Below are positions 25,911-35,332 of a stretch of DNA of 54,953 nucleotides, one piece after another (within the stretch, counting starts at the first letter, position 1; every line of letters begins with the position of its first letter). The position numbers and the translations under genes were made by a program. Source of the DNA: Bacteroidales bacterium (GTDB lineage: Bacteria; Bacteroidota; Bacteroidia; Bacteroidales; Muribaculaceae); NCBI GenBank assembly GCA_900768685.1, contig CAAGDX010000009.1:1-54953 (forward strand), in the 5' to 3' direction. Below the pieces are notes generated by a model. That model was not told the DNA's origin. It made no database searches and saw only the letters and a program-made list of their open reading frames with translations.

Positions 25911-28178
25911 TTAAAACGGATAACCTATAGCGAGGTGGAAAGCGAGTGATTTGCCGAAAGATTCCATATTGAAATAGCCGCTTTTGCCGGTGTCGTATGG
26001 TGCGTGAAGCCCTATACCCAAGTCTCCGCGAACCACTATCATACCAATGTCAAAACGGAGTCCGAGTCCCGTTCCGAGTGCAAGGTCCTTGAAAAAGCGA
26101 GAACCGTTGAGAGTGCCGCCGGGACGGTCCGCATCGTCTTTCAGCAACCAAACGTTTCCGGCATCCACAAAAAGTGCACCGCCCAGAGGACCGTAAAGCG
26201 GGAATCTATATTCCACATTCGTTTCAAACTTAAACGTACCTGTCTGGTCGAAATAGCCGTTTGCCGTTTCTTCCGCCACACGGTAACTGCCCGGACCTAT
26301 GCTGCGAACGGTGAAGGCACGGATAGAGTTTGCTCCGCCAACGTAAAACTGCTCTGAATAAGGCACTTGCGAGGAGTTGCCGTAAGCGTGAGCGGCACCT
26401 GTGAAAGCACGCATCACAAGGTGGTGATTGCCAAAAAGGAGACGGTCGTAAACCAGTTGCACGGAACCTTTCACAAACTGCGAGAAAGGCGTGCCAAACA
26501 GCGTTTTTTCTTCTTTTTTTCCGGCAGCCTCATAGATGCACCAGAAAAGGTTTCCGGCTTCCTGAACGGAGAAGCTGAATTTTATAGTGTTCTTTTTTGC
26601 GAAAGTGCGGCTATACGTGTAAGAATAAAGCACTTGCGGAATATACTGGCTGCGGAAACTCTGTGCAATTGCACGGTTGTTTTCCACAATGGAGTCAAAA
26701 GCCGCAGTAGTTTCAATCAGTTTTGTGTATGTGAATTTTATAGGCGTGAAGGAGGAAGAACTGCGGCGAGAAGGGTACCAGTCGTAAGTGACAGCAGCCT
26801 CAAACTCTGCCATTTTGAAGTAGTGTGGACGGTTCAGCAAATCCGCATTCAGTGAGAAGCGAGTCCAGTTCAGATTTCTATTTCTGCGAGGGATAAATTT
26901 CGGTGCAATAAGTCGCGGGAACGAGAGCGAAGAGTTTATGCCCACCTCGTATGAATTCAAGAGCGAAGAACTACCGCTACCTGTCTGCCACTCGTAACTG
27001 CCGTTCAGCCCTACCGTGAGTTGTTCGCCACCGCCGAAAAGATTTTTGTTAGTAACATTAAAGGAAGCACCCGGACCGATGTAATTGTTTGATTTATAGG
27101 CTGCTCCAATTTCAAAACTTGTTTCCAGCGGTGAATCGAAAGTGCAGTCTATCACCACGTCAAGCGTGGGGTTCGGTGCAAGCGAATCCGGCTTCACTTC
27201 CATGGAAACGGAGTTGAAAATGCCAAGTCGCGAGAGGCGAGTATGAGTTGTTTCCAACTGCCTCACGGAGAACGCCCTACCCTTGCGGAGGGTGACACAT
27301 TCCGGGATTATTTCCTTGCGGAGTTTGGACGGTTTCATCTGAATTATAGTGCCGCGAGAAGTGGAAATGGTGTCCGGCACACCTCCGCCCTGGTATCTGC
27401 GAGTGATGACGGTGACTTTACCCGTGCGAAATTCCTGAAGACCTTCCTTCGGAGCAGAAGAGGAGATGCAGAGTTTGAGAGAAATATTACGGCGATTATT
27501 TATGCTATCTGCCAAATACTCAATGTATTCCGGACGGAAATAGTAAAAACCTCGGTTGCGGACGGCATTTGTGATGCGATTTCGAACTATTGAAAGGGAG
27601 TCAGTACAGTACCTCATACCTTTTTTCAGATATTTGTCCTTAAGCGCCACAGAGTCAATGAGATGATATAGGCGGCAAGTATCCGGAAGGAGGTAAATGG
27701 AATCCAAACGATACGTAGGACCGGAAGCGATGGTGTATGTGATAGATGCTTTTTTCTTGTTTTTGCCTTGGTTCAGCGAGAAAGAAGAAGTGCCGCTGAA
27801 ATAGCCGTTATCGTCAAGGATTTCATCTATCATTTTTGTTCTCACCTCCGGGCGAACGTCAGACACAAGCACGGGTTCTTCCACAAGTTTGGAGTAAAGC
27901 CAGCCCTTGAGTCCTTTCGCCTCCGGGTTCCAGTGGTTATATACCCAAAGTCCCACGGGAATACGGATTGAAGGCGTGATGGTGTATTTGTTAGGCTTGA
28001 CGTTCACAGCTTCCGCAATCTGCTCTTTTACGGTGCTATCCACGGAGTCCGGGTACTCATAGACCACGCTTTTAACGCCCGTGTAAAGCATCTCGTCTTT
28101 TTCCACCAGTTTTGTGGTGGAGCAGGCGGAAAGAATGAGCATTGCGAGCAGAATATAATATGTATGCCTAATTTTCAT
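25911..28178 (-). CDS. tamL: lipoprotein TamA homologue (TamL type), outer-membrane barrel
   Basis: 755 residues from the ATG at 28178, chosen because it gives a lipoprotein signal peptide with lipobox LSAC (C19). Longer frames reach to 28298 but would run through the tamB gene end. The N-terminal part to about 370 contains POTRA-like repeats; the last 380 residues form the Omp85 barrel, with the conserved lid-lock type sequence near the middle (SIRAFTVRSIGPGSY) and strand-rich end (LAFHLAIGYPF). In Bacteroidota, TamA is replaced by this lipidated form, named TamL in the literature. It inserts outer-membrane proteins with TamB. The start overlaps the tamB stop by 11 bp, so translation is coupled. 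Confidence 0.88.
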   Translation of the reverse strand: MKIRHTYYILLAMLILSACSTTKLVEKDEMLYTGVKSVVYEYPDSVDSTVKEQIAEAVNVKPNKYTITPSIRIPVGLWVYNHWNPEAKGLKGWLYSKLVEEPVLVSDVRPEVRTKMIDEILDDNGYFSGTSSFSLNQGKNKKKASITYTIASGPTYRLDSIYLLPDTCRLYHLIDSVALKDKYLKKGMRYCTDSLSIVRNRITNAVRNRGFYYFRPEYIEYLADSINNRRNISLKLCISSSAPKEGLQEFRTGKVTVITRRYQGGGVPDTISTSRGTIIQMKPSKLRKEIIPECVTLRKGRAFSVRQLETTHTRLSRLGIFNSVSMEVKPDSLAPNPTLDVVIDCTFDSPLETSFEIGAAYKSNNYIGPGASFNVTNKNLFGGGEQLTVGLNGSYEWQTGSGSSSLLNSYEVGINSSLSFPRLIAPKFIPRRNRNLNWTRFSLNADLLNRPHYFKMAEFEAAVTYDWYPSRRSSSSFTPIKFTYTKLIETTAAFDSIVENNRAIAQSFRSQYIPQVLYSYTYSRTFAKKNTIKFSFSVQEAGNLFWCIYEAAGKKEEKTLFGTPFSQFVKGSVQLVYDRLLFGNHHLVMRAFTGAAHAYGNSSQVPYSEQFYVGGANSIRAFTVRSIGPGSYRVAEETANGYFDQTGTFKFETNVEYRFPLYGPLGGALFVDAGNVWLLKDDADRPGGTLNGSRFFKDLALGTGLGLRFDIGMIVVRGDLGIGLHAPYDTGKSGYFNMESFGKSLAFHLAIGYPF

Positions 28179-31100
28179 CTGTCTGAGTGTGAGTTTTTTT
28201 CTTGTGAGGGCGGAAAATGTCTGAGAAACGCAAAATCTTGCGCTTATACACAAATCCCGCTCCGGTTTGCGTGATTTCACCGTCCAGGATATCCTCATAC
28301 CCGGTATGGCGGTAAATCTTTATCACCATAGTGCCCTCGTCGTTCAGAGAATACTCAAAGGACACGTCGTTCAGCAGTGCTTCCGCTATATCCACGTCAG
28401 ACCCGGAGTCATCGGAGTAGTTTCCGCCTACCACAATCTTGAATCTGTCGTTAAACAGAGTCTTGGAAACTTTATAACTATAGTTTGTAGTTGTCTGGCT
28501 GCTGCCGTCGGTGGTTTTGTTGTACTGGTCGATGCCGAAGGAGAGGTCAACGCCCTTGATATTGTTAGCCGCCCACGTGTTCACCTGGGATTCCAGGAAT
28601 GTGTAGAGCGGGTTGGCACTGAGGTTTGACGAGGCTTTGGAGCCGGGACCGGTATAGACGTTGTAAAGCAGGAGGTTCATAGCCTGGGTTGCTCTCTGCT
28701 CGGCAGACATGGACTGGAGTTCGTTTTGGATAGTGATATCATCGTTTGTAGCAAGGTCAAACACCACGTTCATGCGCTCCAAAGTACCGGTAACATCCAG
28801 CAGAATCTCAAATTCTATCACTCTGGAGTTCTGTCCTTCCTGAGTGACATTTGCCTTGAGGTTATCCACTGCGTGAATCTTGATTGTCGGGTTCATCATG
28901 TTTCCGGTAAAGAGGATATAATTTCCGTCGTCGGCGAAATTAAAGAGTTTTTCAGACATCAGCGGAGGCGAATATCTGGCAAAACCACCTGTGATATTCA
29001 GTCTGCCGGTCATAGCCTCGTCTCCTTGAGCGGAGAGTTTATAGTTCATCTGTCCGTTTGTCTTGAGCGACACCTTGTTTTTGCCGTCAGCGGACAAGTC
29101 TGCATTTATCGTTGCGCCCTCGTCAATTTTGAGCGACGCGTTAAGGTTCAGTTGCACAGTCTGTTCCGGTTCCGGCTCCTCATATACGAGGGACGTGTCG
29201 CGTAGATTCACGAATTTCACCATGCCTGTCCTCTCGTGTGCCTGGATGGTGCTTTGGGCGTCCGTGATGACGTATGTGACGTTTGTCTGAGGCAAAACCT
29301 CAAGCATTGCGTTCACGTCTATCTTGCTTAAATCGCCTTTTATCCTGGAGTCAAGGTCTATGTACGCTTTTCCGTAAACTTCCGCTCCCTTGGAGGACTT
29401 GGACGTGTTCACAATCTGCATGTTCTGCGCATTCAGTGCGAGGTCAAACACAGGATTGAAGATGTTCTTCATGTCCACGTAGCCGTCCACGGTAAACGGA
29501 TTTTCGTTTACGCCCTGAACCTCGAACTTGTCAAAGTAAACCACGTTGCTGTCGATAGGTATTGTGCGGTTGTCAAACTTGAAGGAAGAGCCCACCATGT
29601 TGACGTAAAGCATAGTGGAATCAAACCGCAGATAACCGTTAAATTTCGGTTCCGTGGTGCTGCCGGTGATGTCCATCTGTCCGCTGAGTTCACCGGAAAT
29701 TTTCGCCGTGTTCTGCGGCAGGAACGGGTTTATAACTTTCAGCGGGAAGTGTGTAAGTTCAAAGTCGGCAAGGAAAGGCATGACAGCCGTGGAGTCCGCA
29801 ATGTGTCCGTAAGCCGTCATGGCACGCTGTCCGTCAACATCCATGGAAGCAGTAGCCTCAATACGTCCGCGGCGGTCCGTGGTCAAGTCCAAATCGCAGT
29901 CAAAAGTGCCCACTCTTTGCTTGCCGAAGTAGAAATCTTTCAGGCTTGCCTTTCCAAAGCCCTCTATTTGCTGCCTTTCGTTGTACCTCACTTTCATATC
30001 CGCATAGAGGTCACCCTTTATTTTCGGTGCATACGGATTGAGTGCAATCCAGTCTGCAATCTTGATATTTTCCACTTTAAGGTTGAGGTCTTCCTGCTCC
30101 ATAATTGAATCCACGTGCTCCGTGAAAAGGTGGATAAGGCTTTCTTCAGACTTCATCAGCAAGTCTGCGTCAAGGTGCATATTTCGGAAGTCGAATGAAA
30201 GGAGGTTACCATCGTTTATGTCCCATTCTTTGTAAGCGATAACGGGGTTGTACGGCACAAAACTTACGTTCAGCGTTGAGTCCTGAATGTTTGCCATAGT
30301 ACCGAAACGGTAGCCTATTTTATTGCTGATGTTTGACTGACGCATGAAAAGTCCCATTTTTGCATCTGCAATAAAGCCGTTCACCTCCACGTGTGCCCAC
30401 TCGTCCATAGTCCCGGGGCGATTGTCCGCATTCAGTTTCATTGTGAGGTACTTACCCATTTGCCGCATAACAAATTTTGTGGTGTCCAGAGCAAAACCGT
30501 CGCCCTTAATTCCCATCACGTTACCGTCTATCGCAAAGAGTGAATCATTGTCTATTTTGAGGTCAAAAGAGGTGTAACGGATATTGTTGCCTGTGAGGTA
30601 ACTTGTGATGATATTATTATGTTTTGCTGAAATGTCCAGCACAAATGGCGGCATGGTTTCTTGGAGTGAAAGGATATCCGTGCGTTGGCGTTCTATGTGC
30701 TTGTTGAGCGTGTCAACGGTTGCCAAAAGTGATTCCGTGAAGCGAGATAGCGAGTGCCGCGACTGCAAATAAACCTTTAAGTCACTGTTGTCCAGGGTTA
30801 TATCCAGCAGAGAATCCGTACTGAGGAGGTGAGCCGTGATTTCCGCCGTGTTCAAGTTTGTGGAAGGTAAAATTCTGCAATTCAACTTGTTCACAGCCAC
30901 ATCGGCATCAATAAAGTTTGAATCCGGGAGCAAAGTGGCGTGTCCGGTAATTATTCCGGAGAGATTGCCTTCAGACTCCGTGAGGTCCATCGCTTTAAGG
31001 TTAAAGTTCCTTATATCAGCGGAATAGTCAAAGGAATACGGCTGCGGAGAGATAATACCGGAGAGGTTCAGCGACAAGTCCGCATCCGGGTTCATCGTTG

Positions 31101-32904
31101 TGAGGTTCACATCGATATTTCCGGCATTTATGAGTGCTCCAAAGAAGATTCCGGTGTAAGTTTTGCCGTTGTAAGTGACATTATCCACGTCAATCTCCGC
31201 TTTGATGGTAGTTTTGGGGTCAAAGGGGTCAATGCCGTCGGCGGAAGCATTGATTTTTGCGGAAATATCTTTTATGCCGTACGACGGCAAAAAGGCTTGC
31301 AGCGGGAAGGAGTTCAGACTTAAATCCGCGGCATATTTTTCACGGTTCGCATTTATAGACGCATCTAACGCCAAATCACCGGTTTCCGTCACTCCGGAGA
31401 GGGTGCAGCCGATAGTTCCGGCATTTATTTTTGCCTTGCCCGTGAGAGTTACGTCAGGAACAAAGTAAACCTTTGCATCTTCGCTGCTGAGAACGGCACG
31501 CTTAATTTTTTCCGCATCTCTGATGTCTCCCGTAATGGAAACATTTCCTGCCATTTTGTCAAAATCCGTAATATTGGTGATACGCCCGTCTGCAAAAAGT
31601 TCGAAATGACGTGGCAGTGCGGCATAAATGCTGTCAATCACCGCCTCCGACATAGTTCCGTGGATTGCCACGGCTGCCTCCGGTACGGAATACTGCGGCA
31701 ATGACGTGATAAGTTCCTCATAGTCAGGAAAAAGCGTAATAATGTCCGGCTGTGCCACCTTTGCTCGCGCCACCACATTCAGCGGCAGTTCCGCAAGGTT
31801 TTTACTCTCCCCTATTCCCACCTCCGCATCAACTTCTATCCGCGACAGGTCTGTTTCAAGTCCGAAGCCTTTCAGGGCAAGCACAAGGCTGTCCATTTCC
31901 ACGCTTCCGGAGGCACAAATGCCCAAACCGGAACGTTCTTTGGCACGGATATCCACGTTTGGAATACGGATATCAGAGCCGCGATTCAGCAAGGAATCCA
32001 CGGTGATATTTATCTCATTCAGAGCGATATAGTTAAAATCAAAACCGTCTGCCGGCACCGCTCCGGAGGCAGCATATTTGGCCTTGGAGTCTGACAGTGA
32101 AATTTTACCCACATTCACAGTCCAGGGCAGCGATTCCGTTTCCGTTTTGCTTTCCGTGGGGACAGTTTCAACCGGATAAATAAAAGCGGCATCTAAAGAA
32201 TTCAACTTCACATTCTGCAAATCCACAGTCTGCTTGCCCAGGTCAATCTTGCCGTCATATATTTCCGCGGAAGGGAGCGTGCAACAGATAGTGTCCGCCA
32301 CGTTTTCTATTTCCAGTAGAGCGGATATATCTTTTATTTTCAGTGCATTGGCATAGACTACCATTGAGAGAGGCACCGCCACGGTGTCTGTTTCCGCCAC
32401 TTGCGTAGTATCGTTTTTGAGTGCCAATTTAATGTCTCCGGAGGCAATTTCCGCCGTGCCAATGCGTGCACCCGGCGAGGAAAAACCGTAAACGCAGAAA
32501 TCCATATTCAGGCTTTTCAAGTTTGCAGTTAAAAAAAGCAATGAATCGGGGTTGCCGATTTTGCAACGGACATCTGTAACTTCCACATTTTCAGCCTCAA
32601 CCTCACCCCAAAAGAGCGACCAAAATCCGGCTTCCGCAGAGGCTTTGCCCACACTCACGGTGGTGTCGCCTTTCTGAACAAATTTGACGCCCTCAGCCTT
32701 CAAGTCCAGCGGAAAGGCAATTCTCGCTTTGGAGACAAGGATTTCAAATTCGCCGGGATTATTGATTTTGTTCAGCACTTTTTCCACCGCATAGTCCTGA
32801 ACAAAAGGCAGATACGCCGCAATAACAATCAGCAGCGCCAATGCCAAAAGCACTGCTGCTCCACGCGATACGTATTTCAATATTTTCCCTGCAATGGGAT
32901 TCAT
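28168..32904 (-). CDS. tamB: TamB family translocation/assembly protein
   Basis: 1578 residues. A single N-terminal membrane span (about 14-35, GAAVLLALALLIVIAAYL) anchors it in the inner membrane. The rest is a very long beta-rich periplasmic chain, ending with the TamB C-terminal (DUF490) domain (GLDLSFGIDQYNK, VGGNYSDDSGSDV, GYEDILDGEITQTGAGFVYKRK). TamB bridges the periplasm and, with the barrel partner, helps insert proteins into the outer membrane; related AsmA-like proteins move phospholipids. The length is close to that of Bacteroides homologues. The first gene of the minus-strand run, its promoter is a TAATTTTG at complement 32976-32983 without a good -33 box. Confidence 0.92.
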   Translation of the reverse strand: MNPIAGKILKYVSRGAAVLLALALLIVIAAYLPFVQDYAVEKVLNKINNPGEFEILVSKARIAFPLDLKAEGVKFVQKGDTTVSVGKASAEAGFWSLFWGEVEAENVEVTDVRCKIGNPDSLLFLTANLKSLNMDFCVYGFSSPGARIGTAEIASGDIKLALKNDTTQVAETDTVAVPLSMVVYANALKIKDISALLEIENVADTICCTLPSAEIYDGKIDLGKQTVDLQNVKLNSLDAAFIYPVETVPTESKTETESLPWTVNVGKISLSDSKAKYAASGAVPADGFDFNYIALNEINITVDSLLNRGSDIRIPNVDIRAKERSGLGICASGSVEMDSLVLALKGFGLETDLSRIEVDAEVGIGESKNLAELPLNVVARAKVAQPDIITLFPDYEELITSLPQYSVPEAAVAIHGTMSEAVIDSIYAALPRHFELFADGRITNITDFDKMAGNVSITGDIRDAEKIKRAVLSSEDAKVYFVPDVTLTGKAKINAGTIGCTLSGVTETGDLALDASINANREKYAADLSLNSFPLQAFLPSYGIKDISAKINASADGIDPFDPKTTIKAEIDVDNVTYNGKTYTGIFFGALINAGNIDVNLTTMNPDADLSLNLSGIISPQPYSFDYSADIRNFNLKAMDLTESEGNLSGIITGHATLLPDSNFIDADVAVNKLNCRILPSTNLNTAEITAHLLSTDSLLDITLDNSDLKVYLQSRHSLSRFTESLLATVDTLNKHIERQRTDILSLQETMPPFVLDISAKHNNIITSYLTGNNIRYTSFDLKIDNDSLFAIDGNVMGIKGDGFALDTTKFVMRQMGKYLTMKLNADNRPGTMDEWAHVEVNGFIADAKMGLFMRQSNISNKIGYRFGTMANIQDSTLNVSFVPYNPVIAYKEWDINDGNLLSFDFRNMHLDADLLMKSEESLIHLFTEHVDSIMEQEDLNLKVENIKIADWIALNPYAPKIKGDLYADMKVRYNERQQIEGFGKASLKDFYFGKQRVGTFDCDLDLTTDRRGRIEATASMDVDGQRAMTAYGHIADSTAVMPFLADFELTHFPLKVINPFLPQNTAKISGELSGQMDITGSTTEPKFNGYLRFDSTMLYVNMVGSSFKFDNRTIPIDSNVVYFDKFEVQGVNENPFTVDGYVDMKNIFNPVFDLALNAQNMQIVNTSKSSKGAEVYGKAYIDLDSRIKGDLSKIDVNAMLEVLPQTNVTYVITDAQSTIQAHERTGMVKFVNLRDTSLVYEEPEPEQTVQLNLNASLKIDEGATINADLSADGKNKVSLKTNGQMNYKLSAQGDEAMTGRLNITGGFARYSPPLMSEKLFNFADDGNYILFTGNMMNPTIKIHAVDNLKANVTQEGQNSRVIEFEILLDVTGTLERMNVVFDLATNDDITIQNELQSMSAEQRATQAMNLLLYNVYTGPGSKASSNLSANPLYTFLESQVNTWAANNIKGVDLSFGIDQYNKTTDGSSQTTTNYSYKVSKTLFNDRFKIVVGGNYSDDSGSDVDIAEALLNDVSFEYSLNDEGTMVIKIYRHTGYEDILDGEITQTGAGFVYKRKILRFSDIFRPHKKKTHTQTDEN

Positions 32905-32975
32905 TTCCGCCTGCCTTTTATCTTTTACACTTTGCTAATAAAACACTTGTCAACGCAAGATGTTGTTATAAAATG

Positions 32976-32983
32976 CAAAATTA
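32976..32983 (-). promoter_or_regulatory. possible tamB -7 element
   Basis: TAATTTTG on the minus strand, 72 bp upstream of the tamB start. No TTTG at the proper distance, so support is moderate. Confidence 0.4.
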
Positions 32984-33023
32984 GTCAAAATAGTTGAATA
33001 AAGTGACCGTTTTATAGAGAAAT

Positions 33024-33112
33024 GTTAATCACTTGTGATGTCCGACTCGATAAGTCAGACCTGTCCGACAAATCTGACGGGTCAGACCATCGTCTCTTGA
33101 CTCTTGACCTTA
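33024..33112. repeat. 9-nt-period GAC-rich array
   Basis: Units such as GTCCGACTC, GATAAGTCA, GACCTGTCC, GACAAATCT and GACGGGTCA repeat with a 9-nt period, and the stretch ends in the 7-nt TTGACTC units also seen after the gene at 11596. It lies between tamB and galM in the 358-bp divergent gap. Confidence 0.65.
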
Positions 33113-33189
33113 TTTTTCTTGTCAAATCGTCAATTTTCTTGTCTAAACGTCAAAATTTGCAGGCATTTGCATTTTTGGGACGAAAATTA

Positions 33190-33221
33190 TTTGCGAGTAA
33201 CTGATAATTAACGTAATTTTG
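33190..33221 (+). promoter_or_regulatory. galM promoter
   Basis: TTTG at 33190-33193, 20-bp spacer, TAATTTTG at 33214-33221, 42 bp upstream of the ATG at 33263. Confidence 0.7.
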
Positions 33222-33262
33222 CATCATATAAATGATTGTATTTGCACAGCTAAAGGTATAAA

Positions 33263-34318
33263 ATGAAAGCAAAAATAGAAAAAATCGGTTCTCCGAAGGG
33301 AATTATCTCTCTCATCACGCTTACAAACAGCAAAGGGGCGTCTGTCACTCTTTCCAGCCTTGGTGCAGGAATAGTAAAAATCGCAGTGCCTGACAGGAAT
33401 GGCGAACTTGCTGATATAGTGATGGGTTACGAAAATCCGTGTGACTACATTTACGACGGTCCGTGCTGCGGAAAAATTCCGGGCAGATATGCCAATAGAA
33501 TTGCTCGCGGCGTTTTTTCACTCGGGGGCAAAGAATATAAACTGAACGTGAACTGCGGTCCGAATCACCTGCACGGCGGTCCGGAAGGTGTGCAAAATCA
33601 AAACTGGAATTTTGCTGTTGACGGTGAAACAGGCGATGTGACGTTTACCCTTAAAAGCAATGACGGCGATGAAAATTATCCCGGCAACATAGAAATCCGT
33701 GCAAATTACCTCTGGACTGAAGCAAATGAGCTTCATCTGACGCTTGAAGCCGTGACAGACGCACTCACAATCCTCAATCTTACAAACCACACTTATTTCT
33801 GTCTTTCCGGACATAATGCTGCAAATGCTCTGAACCACGAATTGCAACTTTTCTGCTCCAAATACCTGGAAACAGACGAGTCGCTCGCTCCTACAGGCAA
33901 ACTCCTGAGCGTGAAAGGTACGCCTATGGATTTCACTACGAGCCACGCAGTGAAACAGGCTATAAATGAAGACTTTAAGCCGCTAAAAATAGGTAAAGGA
34001 TACGACCACTGCTGGGTTGTTGACGGCTACAGCGACAGCGAAAAGAAAGTGCGTCCGATAGCAATTCTTAAAGATGCCGCTTCCGGCAGAAAACTGCAGA
34101 TAGATTCCACTCAACCCGGCGTGCAGGTCTATACGGGTAACTGGCTAACAGGTTCGCCTAAAGGCAAAGACGGATACGACTATAAGGACTATGACTGCAT
34201 AGCCATTGAGTGCCAGGGACTTCCGGATACTCCGAACCACCCGAATTTCCCGTCGCAGACAATACGCCCCGACAAAAAATATTCCCACAAAATAATTTTC
34301 AAATTCACCACCTTTTGA
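33263..34318 (+). CDS. galM: aldose 1-epimerase
   Basis: 351 residues. It interconverts alpha- and beta-anomers of galactose and other aldoses. Conserved motifs: NHLHGG with H102 (substrate binding), NLTNHTYF with catalytic acid H176, and AIECQGLPDTPNH with the catalytic base E316. Length and motifs are normal, and no signal peptide is seen, so it acts in the cytoplasm. It is followed at 13 bp by a coiled-coil membrane protein and then an antiporter, probably one transcript. Confidence 0.95.
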   Translation: MKAKIEKIGSPKGIISLITLTNSKGASVTLSSLGAGIVKIAVPDRNGELADIVMGYENPCDYIYDGPCCGKIPGRYANRIARGVFSLGGKEYKLNVNCGPNHLHGGPEGVQNQNWNFAVDGETGDVTFTLKSNDGDENYPGNIEIRANYLWTEANELHLTLEAVTDALTILNLTNHTYFCLSGHNAANALNHELQLFCSKYLETDESLAPTGKLLSVKGTPMDFTTSHAVKQAINEDFKPLKIGKGYDHCWVVDGYSDSEKKVRPIAILKDAASGRKLQIDSTQPGVQVYTGNWLTGSPKGKDGYDYKDYDCIAIECQGLPDTPNHPNFPSQTIRPDKKYSHKIIFKFTTF

Positions 34319-34331
34319 TTAAACACGTTTT

Positions 34332-35276
34332 ATGAACAACAATCAGACTAACACTCCGAGCAACAATACTCCCAAGAAAAAACTGAAATTCACGGGTTCT
34401 CAAATACTTATCGCAGCAATAGCCGCAGTGGCTGTTGTGGTGGTCATTCTGCTTTGGATTCAGTATTCCAAAACGTCTGCCGCAAATGATGAGATAGAAC
34501 AACTCCGCCTGGAAAACGAGCAACTCCAACTTGCCAACGAATACGAGGCTCTCAACAATGAATTTGCACAGTACGAAAATCAAACTCGTATCCTCGCAAA
34601 CGACTCTATCATAGAGAAATATGCTGCTGCAAAAGCACAGGTGGAAAAACTCCTCCAGGAACTCAAAAACGAGAAACACAAAAATGCGGAAAGAATAAAA
34701 GAACTGCAAGGACAAATTGCAACCCTGAAAAATCTCCTCCGCCATTACGTGGCTCAAATCGACTCCCTCTCCAAGGAAAACATCGGGCTGAAAACGGAAA
34801 ACCAAGAGATAAAAGACAAAAACCGCAAACTCACGGAGAGAGTGGAATCCGTTTCCAAGACAAACGAGGAACTGAATGAGCGAATGATACTTGCAGAAAA
34901 ACTGAATGTTACGGGTATCTCACTTCGTGCCCTCAAGAAAAACGGAAAAACGGAAAACAATATCACAAAAGCCCGTCAACTTGAGGTTACTTTCACTATT
35001 CCGCAAAACAATTCCACCCCTGTGGGCGAAAAGACTATCTATCTGCGACTTGTGACCCCGGAAGGCGAACTCCTTGGCAACGGCGGAGTGTTTGACTTTG
35101 AGGACGGAAAGGTGAAATGCACCGCTCGCAAAATGATTGAATATCAGGGTGAAGAAATTGCCGGAATCACTATATACTACGATGTAAACGCCACCCTGAA
35201 CCCCGGCGAATACACCGTGGAACTCTTTGCGGACAATTATCGCCTCGCCTCCAAGAAATTCACTATGAAGAAATAG
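34332..35276 (+). CDS. single-pass membrane protein with long coiled coil
   Basis: 314 residues, no name known to me. A polar N-terminus with Asn/Thr, a basic KKKLKF stretch, then one membrane span at about 23-43 (SQILIAAIAAVAVVVVILLW). Residues about 50-190 form a charged coiled coil (IEQLRLENEQLQLANEYEAL, SLSKENIGLKTENQEIKDKN). The last 110 residues fold as a beta-rich domain (TFTIPQNNSTPVGEKTIYLR, GITIYYDVNATLNPGEYTV). It lies 13 bp after galM and 56 bp before the antiporter. Proteins with this layout are common in Bacteroidales and may be envelope scaffolds; function unknown. Confidence 0.75.
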   Translation: MNNNQTNTPSNNTPKKKLKFTGSQILIAAIAAVAVVVVILLWIQYSKTSAANDEIEQLRLENEQLQLANEYEALNNEFAQYENQTRILANDSIIEKYAAAKAQVEKLLQELKNEKHKNAERIKELQGQIATLKNLLRHYVAQIDSLSKENIGLKTENQEIKDKNRKLTERVESVSKTNEELNERMILAEKLNVTGISLRALKKNGKTENNITKARQLEVTFTIPQNNSTPVGEKTIYLRLVTPEGELLGNGGVFDFEDGKVKCTARKMIEYQGEEIAGITIYYDVNATLNPGEYTVELFADNYRLASKKFTMKK

Positions 35277-35332
35277 CGGTAAAACCTTGTTTATCACAGT
35301 TAATCTTCTATCACTCTGACAAATAATCGCAG

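Noticed and set aside
28179..28298. Longer N-terminus for the TamL-type gene
   Set aside because: Would lose the lipobox at the true N-terminus and lies inside the tamB coding end.
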